From Flavobacterium sp. (GTDB lineage Bacteria > Bacteroidota > Bacteroidia > Flavobacteriales > Flavobacteriaceae), in contig NZ_JAPZSU010000048.1 of NCBI RefSeq assembly GCF_027531905.1, positions 1 to 64,000 of the forward strand: 64,000 bases of DNA. Direction: 5' to 3'. Numbering within the stretch: the first letter of the stretch is position 1; each line of letters starts with the position of its first letter. The position numbers and the translations under genes were made by a program. Below, in pieces: positions 26,427 to 35,836 of this stretch. Below the pieces are notes generated by a model. The model ran no database searches. It was not told the DNA's origin and saw nothing but the letters and a program-made list of their open reading frames with translations.

Positions 26427-29396
26427 TTAAAATGTTACATTAAGTCCAAGTGATATACTTCTCTCTCTTGGATAAGATAAATACTCCATACCCGCAGAAG
26501 GAACACCATTAAGAGATTTATCAGTATCTACCTCTGGATCAGCACCTGAATAACTTGTTATTACAAACAAATTAGATGCATTTACAAAAAAACGAGCTGA
26601 TTTAATGCTAAATCTATCAAGAGAATTAACAGTGTAACCAAAAGTTAAATTACCTAATCTTAAAAAATCTCCTTTTTCTAAATACTTTGTTGATGGAGAG
26701 TTCGGATCTCCTTGTGCTTGTGGAGATGTTGCAGCTTCTTGTGTTGTATTTCTACCACCTAAGAAAGCTCCCTTGAAAAAATATGCATTTGAAGTATTAT
26801 TGTAAATATAATGACCAAATGCACCGTAAAAAGAAGCTGAAGCATCAAATCCTTTGTAAGCTAAGTTTGTAGTAAATCCTACATTTATTTTCGGTAAAGG
26901 CTGTTTATCTAATAATTTTTTAGCAGCAGTACCAAGTCCTGTGTCATTTCCTACAGCATCTGCATAGATTGAATTTCCAGAACTATCATATCCTCTCCAC
27001 TCATACAAATAATATGTATATGCTGGGCGATCATTCGTAATAACTTGTGTATAAGCATCAGTTAATCCTTGTCCATTTAACCCTCCTGTTGCAATAAATC
27101 CCGCAAAGTTTTTTACTTCATTTTTCAAGAATGAGGCATTGGCTGCAACGTCCCAAGTAAAATCTTTTGTATCAATTACTTTATAATTTAAAGCCAGCTC
27201 TATCCCTTTATTGATAAGGTTCCCTGGTAAATTTTTAAATCTTGGTGATGGTGGACCTGGTTGAGTAGCCGCAGAGGGTACTGGAAAAATTAAATCTTTT
27301 GTGTCTCTTTGGAAATAATCAATTGATCCAGATAATCTGTTGTTGATTAATTCAAAATCAGCACCTACTCCGTAAGAAGTTGTAGTTTCCCATTTTAAAT
27401 CCGCATTTGAATTTGTATCAACACCCAAGCTTCCGTTGTTGCCATATGCCGCTCTTGCAATTGCGGAGTTTGGAGCAAACTCTTGATTTCCTGTTATACC
27501 ATAATTCCCTCTTATTTTAAAACTATTTAACAATCCTTCTTTGTCTTCAAAAACTTTAAAAGCAACCCCCACAGATGGGAAGTAATCGTACTTATTATTA
27601 ACTCCTAGCTTAGTCGATCCATCTGAACGTAATGTAGCAGTAAGAATTATTTTTTTGTAAATTGTAGCATTAACTCTACCAAAATAGGATTGCAACTCTA
27701 CTCTATTTCTATATGAACTTACACGAAATTCATTTTGTAAACCTCCCTCAATGTTATCAATTAAATTAACTTGATTTACATCATACCCTTTACCGCTAGA
27801 TGAATTACCATCTGCATTATAATCGTAATAAGAATAACCTATTAAAGCATCTAAATTAAAATTATCTCCAAAATCATTGTTATAATTTAAAGTATGCTCA
27901 AAGGTTTTATTAAACTTATTTTGATTGTTGATGTTAGCAACTCCATATTTTACTTCAGATGTTCCAGGTACAGTGGCCGAAAATTGATTTCCTGATATTT
28001 CCATTGTTGGTAACAACTGACTTTTTCTACTTGAATTTGAAGTCTCAACGCCAAATAAAAATTGATATTTCAATTTACTAGTGATTTTCCAAGTAGAATT
28101 AATACTTCCTAATAATTTGTTAGTATTTGTATAATCTGTATACGAATCTAATAACTGTACAGGATTCAAATAATCATCTCCAACCACATTATAAGAACCG
28201 TTTGCATTTCTAATTGGTAACGTTGGATTCCAATATAAAGCTGTACCAATTACATTACCAATAAAACCTGCATTATTTGACAATAAAGTGGCTTCGTCCC
28301 TAACTGATGAGTAAATCACCCTAGACTCTACTTTTAAAGCCCCTCCAAAAAAATCATTTGAATTATAAATCGATACATTGTAACGATCTAAACCTGTTTT
28401 TTTAACAATTCCATCTGTATTTGAAGCTCCAAATGACACTCTTGTATTAGAATTCTCAGTAGATTTTGTAAAGGATAAGTCGTGATTCATAGAAAATCCA
28501 TTTCTAAGCACAGCATCCTTCCAATTGTAAGATCGTGAACCTTTATCATCTCCTCCTGCTGCAGCAAATTGATCTCCTGTCATAACATCTAACTTTCCAG
28601 ACATTTTACTAAACTGAAAAGATGTATTATACACTAATTGCGGAACATTTGATTTTCCCTTTTTAGTTGTAATAACGATTACACCATTAGCACCACGAGA
28701 ACCATAAATAGCAGTACTTGATGCGTCCTTTAAGACAGACATACTTTCAATATCATTTTGATTGATAAAGTTTAACGGATTCCTTGATGATGAAGTACCC
28801 AACAAATCAGCACCACCAGCAGATATGTTACCTCCATCTAGTGGAACACCATCTACAACAATTAATGGGCCATTACCTGAACGGATAGATGAATTTCCAC
28901 GTACTCTAATAGCAACACCAGCACCAGGTTCCCCACTAGATTGAGTCACTTGAACACCTGCAACTTTACCTCTTAACAGCTGTGCTGGAGAGGGTGAAGC
29001 AACATTATCAAATTGTTTAGAACTTAATTGATCCACAGCTCCCGTTGCATCTTTCTTTTTCACAGTTCCATACCCAACCACAATTACTTCTTTCAGTTGA
29101 GCGGAGTCGTCTTTTAAGACAACATTGATAACACTCTTACCAGCTGCACTAACTTCTTGTGACTTTAAACCAATGTAACTAAATACCAAAACCGCGTCTG
29201 AACTAACGTTTCTTAAAATAAAAGTTCCATCAAAATCGGTTTGAGCTGAAATACTGGTTCCTTTTACCAATACATTGGCCCCAGGAAGTGGGCCACTGGC
29301 GTCTGATACTTTTCCTTTGATTTCTTGCGAATAGGCCATACCTGTGCAAAGAACCGTTAGAAACATCAGCAAGCCTTTTAGTAGACTATTTTTCAT
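26427..29396 (-). CDS. SusC/RagA-like TonB-dependent outer-membrane transporter
   Basis: A 989-residue TonB-dependent receptor that imports oligosaccharides across the outer membrane with energy from TonB. It starts with a signal peptide (LLMFLTVLCTGMAYSQ), then a carboxypeptidase-like beta-sandwich (about 25-105: IKGKVSDASGPLPGANVLVKG), the plug domain (VIVVGYGTVKKKDATGAV; VLKDASSTAIYGSRGANG) and a C-terminal barrel that ends in the aromatic residue of SLGLNVTF. Its promoter region holds a pair of LacI-type operators at 29508-29537. It is followed immediately by susD. Confidence 0.96.
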   Translation of the reverse strand: MKNSLLKGLLMFLTVLCTGMAYSQEIKGKVSDASGPLPGANVLVKGTSISAQTDFDGTFILRNVSSDAVLVFSYIGLKSQEVSAAGKSVINVVLKDDSAQLKEVIVVGYGTVKKKDATGAVDQLSSKQFDNVASPSPAQLLRGKVAGVQVTQSSGEPGAGVAIRVRGNSSIRSGNGPLIVVDGVPLDGGNISAGGADLLGTSSSRNPLNFINQNDIESMSVLKDASSTAIYGSRGANGVIVITTKKGKSNVPQLVYNTSFQFSKMSGKLDVMTGDQFAAAGGDDKGSRSYNWKDAVLRNGFSMNHDLSFTKSTENSNTRVSFGASNTDGIVKKTGLDRYNVSIYNSNDFFGGALKVESRVIYSSVRDEATLLSNNAGFIGNVIGTALYWNPTLPIRNANGSYNVVGDDYLNPVQLLDSYTDYTNTNKLLGSINSTWKITSKLKYQFLFGVETSNSSRKSQLLPTMEISGNQFSATVPGTSEVKYGVANINNQNKFNKTFEHTLNYNNDFGDNFNLDALIGYSYYDYNADGNSSSGKGYDVNQVNLIDNIEGGLQNEFRVSSYRNRVELQSYFGRVNATIYKKIILTATLRSDGSTKLGVNNKYDYFPSVGVAFKVFEDKEGLLNSFKIRGNYGITGNQEFAPNSAIARAAYGNNGSLGVDTNSNADLKWETTTSYGVGADFELINNRLSGSIDYFQRDTKDLIFPVPSAATQPGPPSPRFKNLPGNLINKGIELALNYKVIDTKDFTWDVAANASFLKNEVKNFAGFIATGGLNGQGLTDAYTQVITNDRPAYTYYLYEWRGYDSSGNSIYADAVGNDTGLGTAAKKLLDKQPLPKINVGFTTNLAYKGFDASASFYGAFGHYIYNNTSNAYFFKGAFLGGRNTTQEAATSPQAQGDPNSPSTKYLEKGDFLRLGNLTFGYTVNSLDRFSIKSARFFVNASNLFVITSYSGADPEVDTDKSLNGVPSAGMEYLSYPRERSISLGLNVTF

Positions 29397-29459
29397 ACGT
29401 AATAAATAAGTTGGTTAATAATTTTTTTAAAAATTGGTTATTGCTTTTATTATACAAAT

Positions 29460-29467
29460 CAAACTTA
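29460..29467 (-). promoter_or_regulatory. Putative -7 element for susC
   Basis: Minus-strand TAAGTTTG matches TAnnTTTG, 64 bp before the susC start and 40 bp downstream of the operator pair. No spaced TTG is visible, so the promoter may need an activator. Confidence 0.4.
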
Positions 29468-29507
29468 CACAATGTTTTATGATAAATTTAAGAAAAAACA
29501 TAACTAC

Positions 29508-29537
29508 AACGTTTTCGTAAAGCCGAAAACGTTTTCG
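29508..29537. promoter_or_regulatory. Tandem LacI-family operators upstream of susC
   Basis: AACGTTTTCG (29508-29517) and the perfect palindrome CGAAAACGTTTTCG (29524-29537) are in phase, 20 bp apart from core to core. The second is identical to the one upstream of the symporter operon. Confidence 0.78.
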
Positions 29538-29591
29538 ATTTTAAAATAGATACTTCATTTTTTTAATATTTATTTTATATAAAGCACAAAA

Positions 29592-29633
29592 AAAACCGCT
29601 AAAAAAAACATATAATTCTTTTTTTACGGTTTT
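29592..29633 (-). terminator. Probable terminator after the GH65 gene
   Basis: AAAACCGCTAAAAAAAA and TTTTTTTACGGTTTT (about 29592-29608 and 29619-29633) form an A/T-rich stem with one bulge. The minus strand continues with T-runs. It is 170 bp after the GH65 stop, so some other use is possible. Confidence 0.45.
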
Positions 29634-29804
29634 GAATACTAAAACAATCTGTTGAATACACAACCAAATAACCAAAATCAATACAAACTATACGAATAAT
29701 TCAATAAAAAACAGTAATTGATATAAATTACACACTTAACGCTTGTTATCCTCATAAAATCAACAGATTATAAACTAAAAATTAAGTAATCAACTCTTAC
29801 TAAT

Positions 29805-31811
29805 TTAATTAATGGTAATTGTTTTTTCATCGGTTCCAATACCAATAATTTTCAAAGATTTCCATTTTTTGGGCAAAATGCCTTTATTAAATTGCAACCC
29901 TTTATCCGTTTGCTCAACCCCACCAAAACCATAAATTACCGCTTGAAGCATTGCACCAGCTCCTGTAGCAAAATAAGGATTATTACTATTGGCGGATTCT
30001 GAAAACACTCCAAATGGTGGACGACTATTGGGCAAATAGGATTTTACAAAATATTCATACGCTTTCTCACTATCTCCTAGTCTGGCATACAAAACAGATA
30101 AAACTCCAGAAGCCATTGCAGGGCCATCTTTCTTGTCAATTTTATCAGCATAATATTCTAAATCCTTCTTGATTTGTTCATTATCTGTTATGACATGCAA
30201 CGGATAAGCCAACAAGTTCACATCTGCTTGTTTTATCATTTGTCCTTTGTATCCTTTGTAATTTTGTGTTATGCCATTTTCTTTATGAATCACTAATTTT
30301 TCGGAAACTTTAATCCATTCTTCATTCACTTTTTCATTCAAAATTTTTGCCGCTTTAATGGTGTTTTTCAAACTTTCTATTGTAGAAGCATTGGTAAAAG
30401 CATTATCATCAACATGCTGAGCATATTCATCTGCACCGACCACATTATGAATAGAATAGCTGCCATCCGAATTTTCTACTGCTCTACTGACCCAAAAATT
30501 AGCTGTTTGTTTCAAAACTTCCCATTCATTTCGCAACCAAGATTGGTTTTGTGTCATTGCAAAATAATTCCAAAAAGCAATAGACACATCTGCCGTAATA
30601 TGTTGCTCGAAAATTCCAGTTAATGCCCAAGTCGGCGTAGCTTCTTCACCAGTATCATCGGATTCCCAAGGAAACATCGCTCCTTGATAACCATAAATAG
30701 TTGCTTTTTGCTTGGCTTTTGCCAAACGGTCAGAACGATAATCCAAACACGACTTAGCCATTTCTGGTTGTAAGACTAACAAAGTCGGAAACATCCAAAG
30801 CTCCGTATCCCAAAATATATGACCATTATATCCCTGCGAAGACAATCCCATTGGAGCAATGCTTTGTCTTGAATCTGGACGAATAAAAGAATACAAATTA
30901 TACAATGCAAAACGCACTCGTTGTTGCGCATCTAAATCTCCTTCTATTTGAATATCCCCTGATTTCCATAAATCAGCCCAAGCTTTTTTATGTTTGTACA
31001 ACAATTTATCAATCCCTTCTTGCAAAGCATAAATAGGTTGTCTCTCGGACTCATTCAAAGGGTCTGTAACATCTTTTGAAGTACAAATTCCTCCAGCAAT
31101 TGCAAAACGAAAACCTTTTCCTTTGCTTAATTTTTTAGAAAAACCAACTTCATCGCCTTTTGGCTCCAAAGTTTCGCTAGCACCATCAAACAAAAAAGTG
31201 GTTGACGCTGCGACTTTATATTTACCTGTCAAAGTTTGTGCAGTAGTTCCAAAAACAGGCATTAGATATTGGTTGTCTTTCAATACTCTATATTGTCTTT
31301 TGGCGTGTTTTAATTCATCAGGAACTGTCATATAATTGGCTACAGTCACATCGATATTTTTTAAAGGAGTAATTTTAACTATCGCCATCGCAGAAAAAGG
31401 CAAAGCTCGATTCGCCAAAATAGTATACTCAATAGTAGCCACATCTTTAAATCGAAACGAAGTGGTACTTGTTCCTTCTTTCATAGCAACTACTTGTTCC
31501 CATTTATCTATATTCGAAGCCGTCACTTCTTCCCCATTGATTACCAATCTCAAGTTCAAAAATTCAATACCCCGCACAATTCTACTGATACCGTTTTCTG
31601 GACTACCATCATAAACCCCATTGAGAATGATTTCTTTGGTTTTGAGCGGAGTCGCATCCGTAACAATCCCAATTTGACCATTGGCCATAGCCACACCATA
31701 ATAATTGTCTCGAGAATTCGCTACCAAATTCCATTCGTCGGATTGGGTCTGAGCCTGAGAAAATGGACTAAAAAGAAAAATAGCGGCAACCTTAATGATT
31801 GTTGATTTCAT
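29805..31811 (-). CDS. GH65 alpha-glucoside hydrolase (kojibiose-hydrolase-like)
   Basis: A 668-residue exported protein with a signal peptide cut near FSPFSQA/QTQ. It has the GH65 layout: N-terminal beta-sandwich to about 270, then an (alpha/alpha)6 barrel. The general acid is E462 in GADEYAQHVDDNAFTN. Near the C-terminus FSESANSNN holds E605, at the position where the F. johnsoniae kojibiose hydrolase FjGH65A has its catalytic base, as far as I remember; phosphorolytic GH65 enzymes use phosphate instead. Hydrolysis of an alpha-linked glucose disaccharide in the periplasm is therefore more likely than phosphorolysis. The gene faces the GH32 operon across shared operators. Confidence 0.85.
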   Translation of the reverse strand: MKSTIIKVAAIFLFSPFSQAQTQSDEWNLVANSRDNYYGVAMANGQIGIVTDATPLKTKEIILNGVYDGSPENGISRIVRGIEFLNLRLVINGEEVTASNIDKWEQVVAMKEGTSTTSFRFKDVATIEYTILANRALPFSAMAIVKITPLKNIDVTVANYMTVPDELKHAKRQYRVLKDNQYLMPVFGTTAQTLTGKYKVAASTTFLFDGASETLEPKGDEVGFSKKLSKGKGFRFAIAGGICTSKDVTDPLNESERQPIYALQEGIDKLLYKHKKAWADLWKSGDIQIEGDLDAQQRVRFALYNLYSFIRPDSRQSIAPMGLSSQGYNGHIFWDTELWMFPTLLVLQPEMAKSCLDYRSDRLAKAKQKATIYGYQGAMFPWESDDTGEEATPTWALTGIFEQHITADVSIAFWNYFAMTQNQSWLRNEWEVLKQTANFWVSRAVENSDGSYSIHNVVGADEYAQHVDDNAFTNASTIESLKNTIKAAKILNEKVNEEWIKVSEKLVIHKENGITQNYKGYKGQMIKQADVNLLAYPLHVITDNEQIKKDLEYYADKIDKKDGPAMASGVLSVLYARLGDSEKAYEYFVKSYLPNSRPPFGVFSESANSNNPYFATGAGAMLQAVIYGFGGVEQTDKGLQFNKGILPKKWKSLKIIGIGTDEKTITIN

Positions 31812-31833
31812 ATTTTTAATGTTAAAATAATTT

Positions 31834-31841
31834 CAAATTTA
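31834..31841 (-). promoter_or_regulatory. Putative -7 element for the GH65 gene
   Basis: Minus-strand TAAATTTG fits TAnnTTTG, 23 bp before the GH65 start. The operator pair lies about 54 bp upstream of it. Confidence 0.4.
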
Positions 31842-31894
31842 GATTATTTACATTTAAAAAATTGCATTTTACCACTAAGTCGCTCAATTCAGAA

Positions 31895-31931
31895 TCGAAA
31901 TCGTTTTCGAAAAAATCGAAATCGTTTTCGA
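31895..31931. promoter_or_regulatory. Tandem LacI-family operators in the GH65/GH32 divergent region
   Basis: The 16-mer TCGAAATCGTTTTCGA is present twice without change, at 31895-31910 and 31916-31931, exactly 21 bp apart (two helix turns). It matches the CGAAAACGTTTTCG core except at one central base and serves both divergent transcripts. A -7-like TAATTTG for the GH32 operon follows at 31947-31953. Confidence 0.82.
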
Positions 31932-31995
31932 TTTTTTACCCTTCCATAATTTGAAAAAGGAATTCTATTTTTATAGAATGGTTAAACTAAAAAAA

Positions 31996-33600
31996 ATGAA
32001 AGTACTCCCAAAGACTTATTTAATACCTGTTTTCCTTTGCCTCTTGAATATAGGATGTCAGAAAGTAAAAGACAATGAATTCTCGATACCTACTGCTATT
32101 CAACTGACTTCTAATCCTGACCAACTATTTTTAGAACCGTATCGACCACAATTTCATTTTACGTCCCAAAAAAAATGGATGAACGACCCAAATGGAATGG
32201 TATTTTACAAAGGAGTCTATCATTTGTTCTACCAGTACTATCCTGAAGATATTGTTTGGGGACCAATGCATTGGGGACACGCAACAAGTACCGATTTACT
32301 ACATTGGCAACACAAGAAAATAGCTTTATTTCCTGATGAGCTGGGACTAATTTTCTCAGGAAGTGCGGTAATTGATTACAACAATACTTCTGGATTGGGA
32401 AGCAAAGAACATCCGCCAATGGTAGCCATTTTTACGTATCATAATATGGTTTTTGAAAAAGCAGGCAAAATAAATACACAATCTCAGGGGCTCGCTTACA
32501 GCCTTGATGAAGGAGAAACTTGGAAAAAATACGAGCGAAATCCCATCATAAGTAACACCGATAAAAAAGATTTTAGAGATCCTAAGGTTTTTTGGAACAA
32601 CGAAACTAACATCTGGAACATGGTACTCGTTGCAGGTGATCACGCAGAATTTTACACTTCAAAAAACCTGATAGATTGGACTAAAGAAAGTGAATTTGGA
32701 AAACAGTATGGCGCCCACGGTGGTGTTTGGGAATGTCCAGATATCTTCAAATTAAAAGTAAATGGCAACGGAGAAGAAAAATGGGTTTTAATTATAAGCA
32801 TCAATCCTGGTGCTCCAAATGGAGGTTCGGGCACTCAATACTTTGTGGGGAATTTTGATGGAAAAACATTTACTAGCACTCAAAAAGAACCCAAATGGAT
32901 TGACTTTGGCACTGATAATTATGCTGGTGTTACCTATAATGATGCCCCCAATAACCAAAGAATTTTCATAGGATGGATGAGTAATTGGTTATATGCCAGA
33001 AATACACCTACCAAAAATTGGAGAAGTGCCATGACACTGCCAAGAACACTTGAACTGACAAAAATAAACGGAGAGTATCTTCTGAAAAACAAACCTATAA
33101 CTGCTTTTAAAAAGCTCCAAAAACCAGCTTTTACCTCTAAAAAAATTCCCTTAAAAGCCAATCAAAAAACCGATTTCAAATATGACGCTTTTAACCAATC
33201 CGAAATCCGATTCAAAGCAGCAAACAAAGACTTACAATTGGTTTTTTCCAATGACGTAAATGATTCGTTAGTGCTCCATTATAACTCCAAATCAAAAACG
33301 TTTAGCATTGACCGCCGAAAATCTGGAAAAGTTGCCTTTGAAAAAAACTTTGGGAAAGACATTCATAAATCTAACGTTTCAGCACTTATTGCTAATCAAA
33401 TCGACTTTCAAATCATTCTGGATTGGTCCTCAATAGAGCTTTTCTTGAATGATGGATTGTATAGTTTCACTGAACAAATTTTCCCTCAAAAACCCTACAC
33501 TCAATTAAGTATTTTATCAACCGAAGACCAAGAACTGCAAGATTTTACCATCACTAGCATTAGCAGTATTTGGCCTAAAAAAATAGCAAAGAATGAATAA
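31996..33600 (+). CDS. GH32 beta-fructosidase (invertase/inulinase/levanase type), lipoprotein
   Basis: The enzyme removes fructose from sucrose or fructans. I start it at the ATG at 31996, which gives a clean lipoprotein signal (MKVLPKTYLIPVFLCLLNIG-C); the frame is open from 31951 but that part overlaps the likely transcription start. The GH32 motifs are intact: WMNDPNG with the nucleophile Asp near residue 46, FRDPKVFW with the stabilising Asp, and WECPD with the acid/base Glu. The C-terminal beta-sandwich runs from about residue 370. It sits in the periplasm or at the cell surface as a lipoprotein and heads an operon with a sugar porter and fructokinase, overlapping the former by 8 bp. 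Confidence 0.95.
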   Translation: MKVLPKTYLIPVFLCLLNIGCQKVKDNEFSIPTAIQLTSNPDQLFLEPYRPQFHFTSQKKWMNDPNGMVFYKGVYHLFYQYYPEDIVWGPMHWGHATSTDLLHWQHKKIALFPDELGLIFSGSAVIDYNNTSGLGSKEHPPMVAIFTYHNMVFEKAGKINTQSQGLAYSLDEGETWKKYERNPIISNTDKKDFRDPKVFWNNETNIWNMVLVAGDHAEFYTSKNLIDWTKESEFGKQYGAHGGVWECPDIFKLKVNGNGEEKWVLIISINPGAPNGGSGTQYFVGNFDGKTFTSTQKEPKWIDFGTDNYAGVTYNDAPNNQRIFIGWMSNWLYARNTPTKNWRSAMTLPRTLELTKINGEYLLKNKPITAFKKLQKPAFTSKKIPLKANQKTDFKYDAFNQSEIRFKAANKDLQLVFSNDVNDSLVLHYNSKSKTFSIDRRKSGKVAFEKNFGKDIHKSNVSALIANQIDFQIILDWSSIELFLNDGLYSFTEQIFPQKPYTQLSILSTEDQELQDFTITSISSIWPKKIAKNE

Positions 33601-34924
33601 TGTTAGAAACTGGTCACTTACTGTTGCAGTAGCTGGATTTTTATTTGGTTTTGACACCGTAGTTATCTCTGGAGCCAATTTACCTATAAAGGAATTATGG
33701 CACACCACTCCATTGTTTCATGGCGTTTTCATTATGTCAATGGCGCTTTGGGGAACGGTATTAGGCGCCCTTCTGGGTGGTTATCCGTGTGATAAATGGG
33801 GTAGAAAAAAAACGCTACTTTGGATAGGTATCTTGTTTTTGGTTTCGGCACTAGGCTCCGCATTGGCTCCCAATCCTTATGTTTTTTCTTTCTTTAGGTT
33901 TATTGGCGGAATTGGCGTTGGCGCCTCTTCGGTAGCCGCTCCCATCTATATTTCGGAAATCTCAAGTCCAGAAAATCGTGGAAAATTGGGAACCTTATTT
34001 CAGTTTAACATCGTATTCGGAATACTGATTGCCTTTTTTTCAAACTATTTTTTCGAAGGCTTTGGCGGCGCCAACGATTGGCGTTGGATGATTGGCATTG
34101 TTGCCTTACCAGCATTGATTTACAGCGTCATTGTCATTAGAATTCCTGAAAGTCCTCGATGGCTTATTCTGAATAAAAAAGATGACCAAGCGGGTCTAGC
34201 AGTTTTAGAAATGATTTATGCTCCTGCTCAGGCCAAAGAAAGTTTTAATGAAATCAAAAAAGACGTAACAACAACTGCAATTTCAGATTCCTTCTTTTCT
34301 AAAAAATATAAGTTCCCCATTCTTCTGGCTTTTCTGTTGGCTTTTTTCAATCAATTATCAGGCATTAATTTCATATTATATTATGCCCCAGAAATTCTCG
34401 AAATGGCAGGATTAGGAGCCAAAGAATCCTTGTTTAATTCTATTTTGATTGGCGTAACCAATTTGGTTTTTACCCTAATCGGAATGCGTTTAATAGATGT
34501 TTTAGGTCGAAAACAACTTATGTTAATTGGCTCGTTAGGCTACATTATAAGCTTAACTATGGTGGCTTTTGCTTTCTATTCGCAACTAGGCTCAGTAGTT
34601 TTATTGCTGTCTATTATGCTTTTTATTGCATCTCACGCTATCGGACAAGGAGCTGTAATCTGGGTTTTCATTTCCGAAATTTTTCCCAATTCTGTTCGGG
34701 CAAACGGGCAAGCTTTTGGCACAGGAATTCACTGGATTTTTGCGGCATTAATCACATTAGTCGGACCTATTGTTATCGATATTTACAAAGAAAATCCTTG
34801 GCCTATTTTTGCTTTTTTCGCCTTTATGATGCTCTTGCAACTCGTTTTTGTACTCTTTATGATGCCAGAAACCAAAGGATTGTCGCTTGAAGAAATTGAA
34901 TCTAAAATGAAAACTCATGATTAA
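33593..34924 (+). CDS. MFS sugar porter (monosaccharide transporter)
   Basis: A 443-residue inner-membrane transporter of the sugar porter family with about twelve membrane segments. Family signatures are present: GFLFGFDTVVISGA in helix one, DKWGRKKTLL after helix two, RFIGGIGVGASSVAAPIYISEI in helix four, PESPRWL before the central loop, and PETKG at the C-terminus. Such proteins take up glucose, fructose or xylose with protons. Overlaps of 8 bp with both the GH32 gene and the kinase gene point to coupled translation, so the fructose released by GH32 is the likely cargo. Confidence 0.92.
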   Translation: MNNVRNWSLTVAVAGFLFGFDTVVISGANLPIKELWHTTPLFHGVFIMSMALWGTVLGALLGGYPCDKWGRKKTLLWIGILFLVSALGSALAPNPYVFSFFRFIGGIGVGASSVAAPIYISEISSPENRGKLGTLFQFNIVFGILIAFFSNYFFEGFGGANDWRWMIGIVALPALIYSVIVIRIPESPRWLILNKKDDQAGLAVLEMIYAPAQAKESFNEIKKDVTTTAISDSFFSKKYKFPILLAFLLAFFNQLSGINFILYYAPEILEMAGLGAKESLFNSILIGVTNLVFTLIGMRLIDVLGRKQLMLIGSLGYIISLTMVAFAFYSQLGSVVLLLSIMLFIASHAIGQGAVIWVFISEIFPNSVRANGQAFGTGIHWIFAALITLVGPIVIDIYKENPWPIFAFFAFMMLLQLVFVLFMMPETKGLSLEEIESKMKTHD

Positions 34925-35825
34925 TCAACCCAACACCAAATCCATAGTTTGCTTTGGAGAAATCCTATTCGATATCTTTCCGATTCATAAAAAAATTGGC
35001 GGTGCTCCCTTAAATGTATCCCTAAGATTAAAATCCCTTGGTATCAATACGCAAATCATTAGTTGTATTGGCAACGATTCAAATGGAAAAGAGGCACTTG
35101 ACTACCTCACGCCAACAGGTATTTCAACACAAACCATCCAAATCAACCACACACATCCAACTGGGGAAGTTTTTGTGCATTTAAATGAAAAAGGTTCAGC
35201 AACTTATATCATCAACTATCCCGCGGCTTGGGACAAAATCAAATACACACAAGAAGGAGAGACAGCTGTAATTGGAGCAGATGTTTTTGTTTTTGGCAGT
35301 TTAGCTTGCAGAGATGCCATTTCACACCAAAGTTTGCTCAATTATATTGCTTTATCAAAATTCAAAGTTTTTGATGTCAATTTAAGAGCTCCTTATTATT
35401 CAAAAGAATTACTAGAAACATTATTCATGGAAGCCGATTGTATCAAATTCAACGACGAAGAATTGTACGAAATCAGCGATTTGTTAGATTCTCCCTATCA
35501 TTCCTTAGAACAAAACATACAATTCATTGCCGAGAAAACCAATACCAACAATATTTGTGTGACCAAAGGGAGCCATGGCGCTGTTTTATTTACCAATAAT
35601 CAATTCTATTACAATAGCGGATACCAAGTCGCCGTGGCCGATACCGTAGGCGCTGGAGACTCCTTTTTGGCTGGATTACTGAGCGTTTTAATCACAGAAA
35701 ACAATCCTCAAAAAGCATTGAATTTTGCCTGTGCTTTAGGAGCCCTAGTCGCTTCACACGAAGGAGCCAACCCCAAAATAACCCGAAAAGAAATCGATGA
35801 ATTTATGCATCCATTACTAAAATAA
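34917..35825 (+). CDS. PfkB-family fructokinase
   Basis: A 302-residue cytoplasmic sugar kinase. The N-terminus IVCFGEILFDIFP and KIGGAPLNVSLRLKSLG bind the sugar, and DTVGAGDSFLAGLL near residue 242 holds the catalytic Asp and anion hole. Its position directly after the GH32 and sugar porter genes makes fructose the probable substrate, giving fructose 6-phosphate. It is distinct from the kinase at 11.9 kb, with about the same length but clearly diverged sequence. Confidence 0.93.
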   Translation: MINQPNTKSIVCFGEILFDIFPIHKKIGGAPLNVSLRLKSLGINTQIISCIGNDSNGKEALDYLTPTGISTQTIQINHTHPTGEVFVHLNEKGSATYIINYPAAWDKIKYTQEGETAVIGADVFVFGSLACRDAISHQSLLNYIALSKFKVFDVNLRAPYYSKELLETLFMEADCIKFNDEELYEISDLLDSPYHSLEQNIQFIAEKTNTNNICVTKGSHGAVLFTNNQFYYNSGYQVAVADTVGAGDSFLAGLLSVLITENNPQKALNFACALGALVASHEGANPKITRKEIDEFMHPLLK

Positions 35826-35836
35826 AAGGAACTACA

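Larger units (their letters stand above)
29397..29804. other. Regulatory gap between the GH65 gene and susC
   Basis: This 408-bp AT-rich gap has no gene. It holds a likely terminator for the GH65 gene (29592-29633), paired LacI-type operators (29508-29537) and a -7-like element for susC (29460-29467). Nothing else stands out in the remaining 170 bp next to the GH65 stop. Confidence 0.6.
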
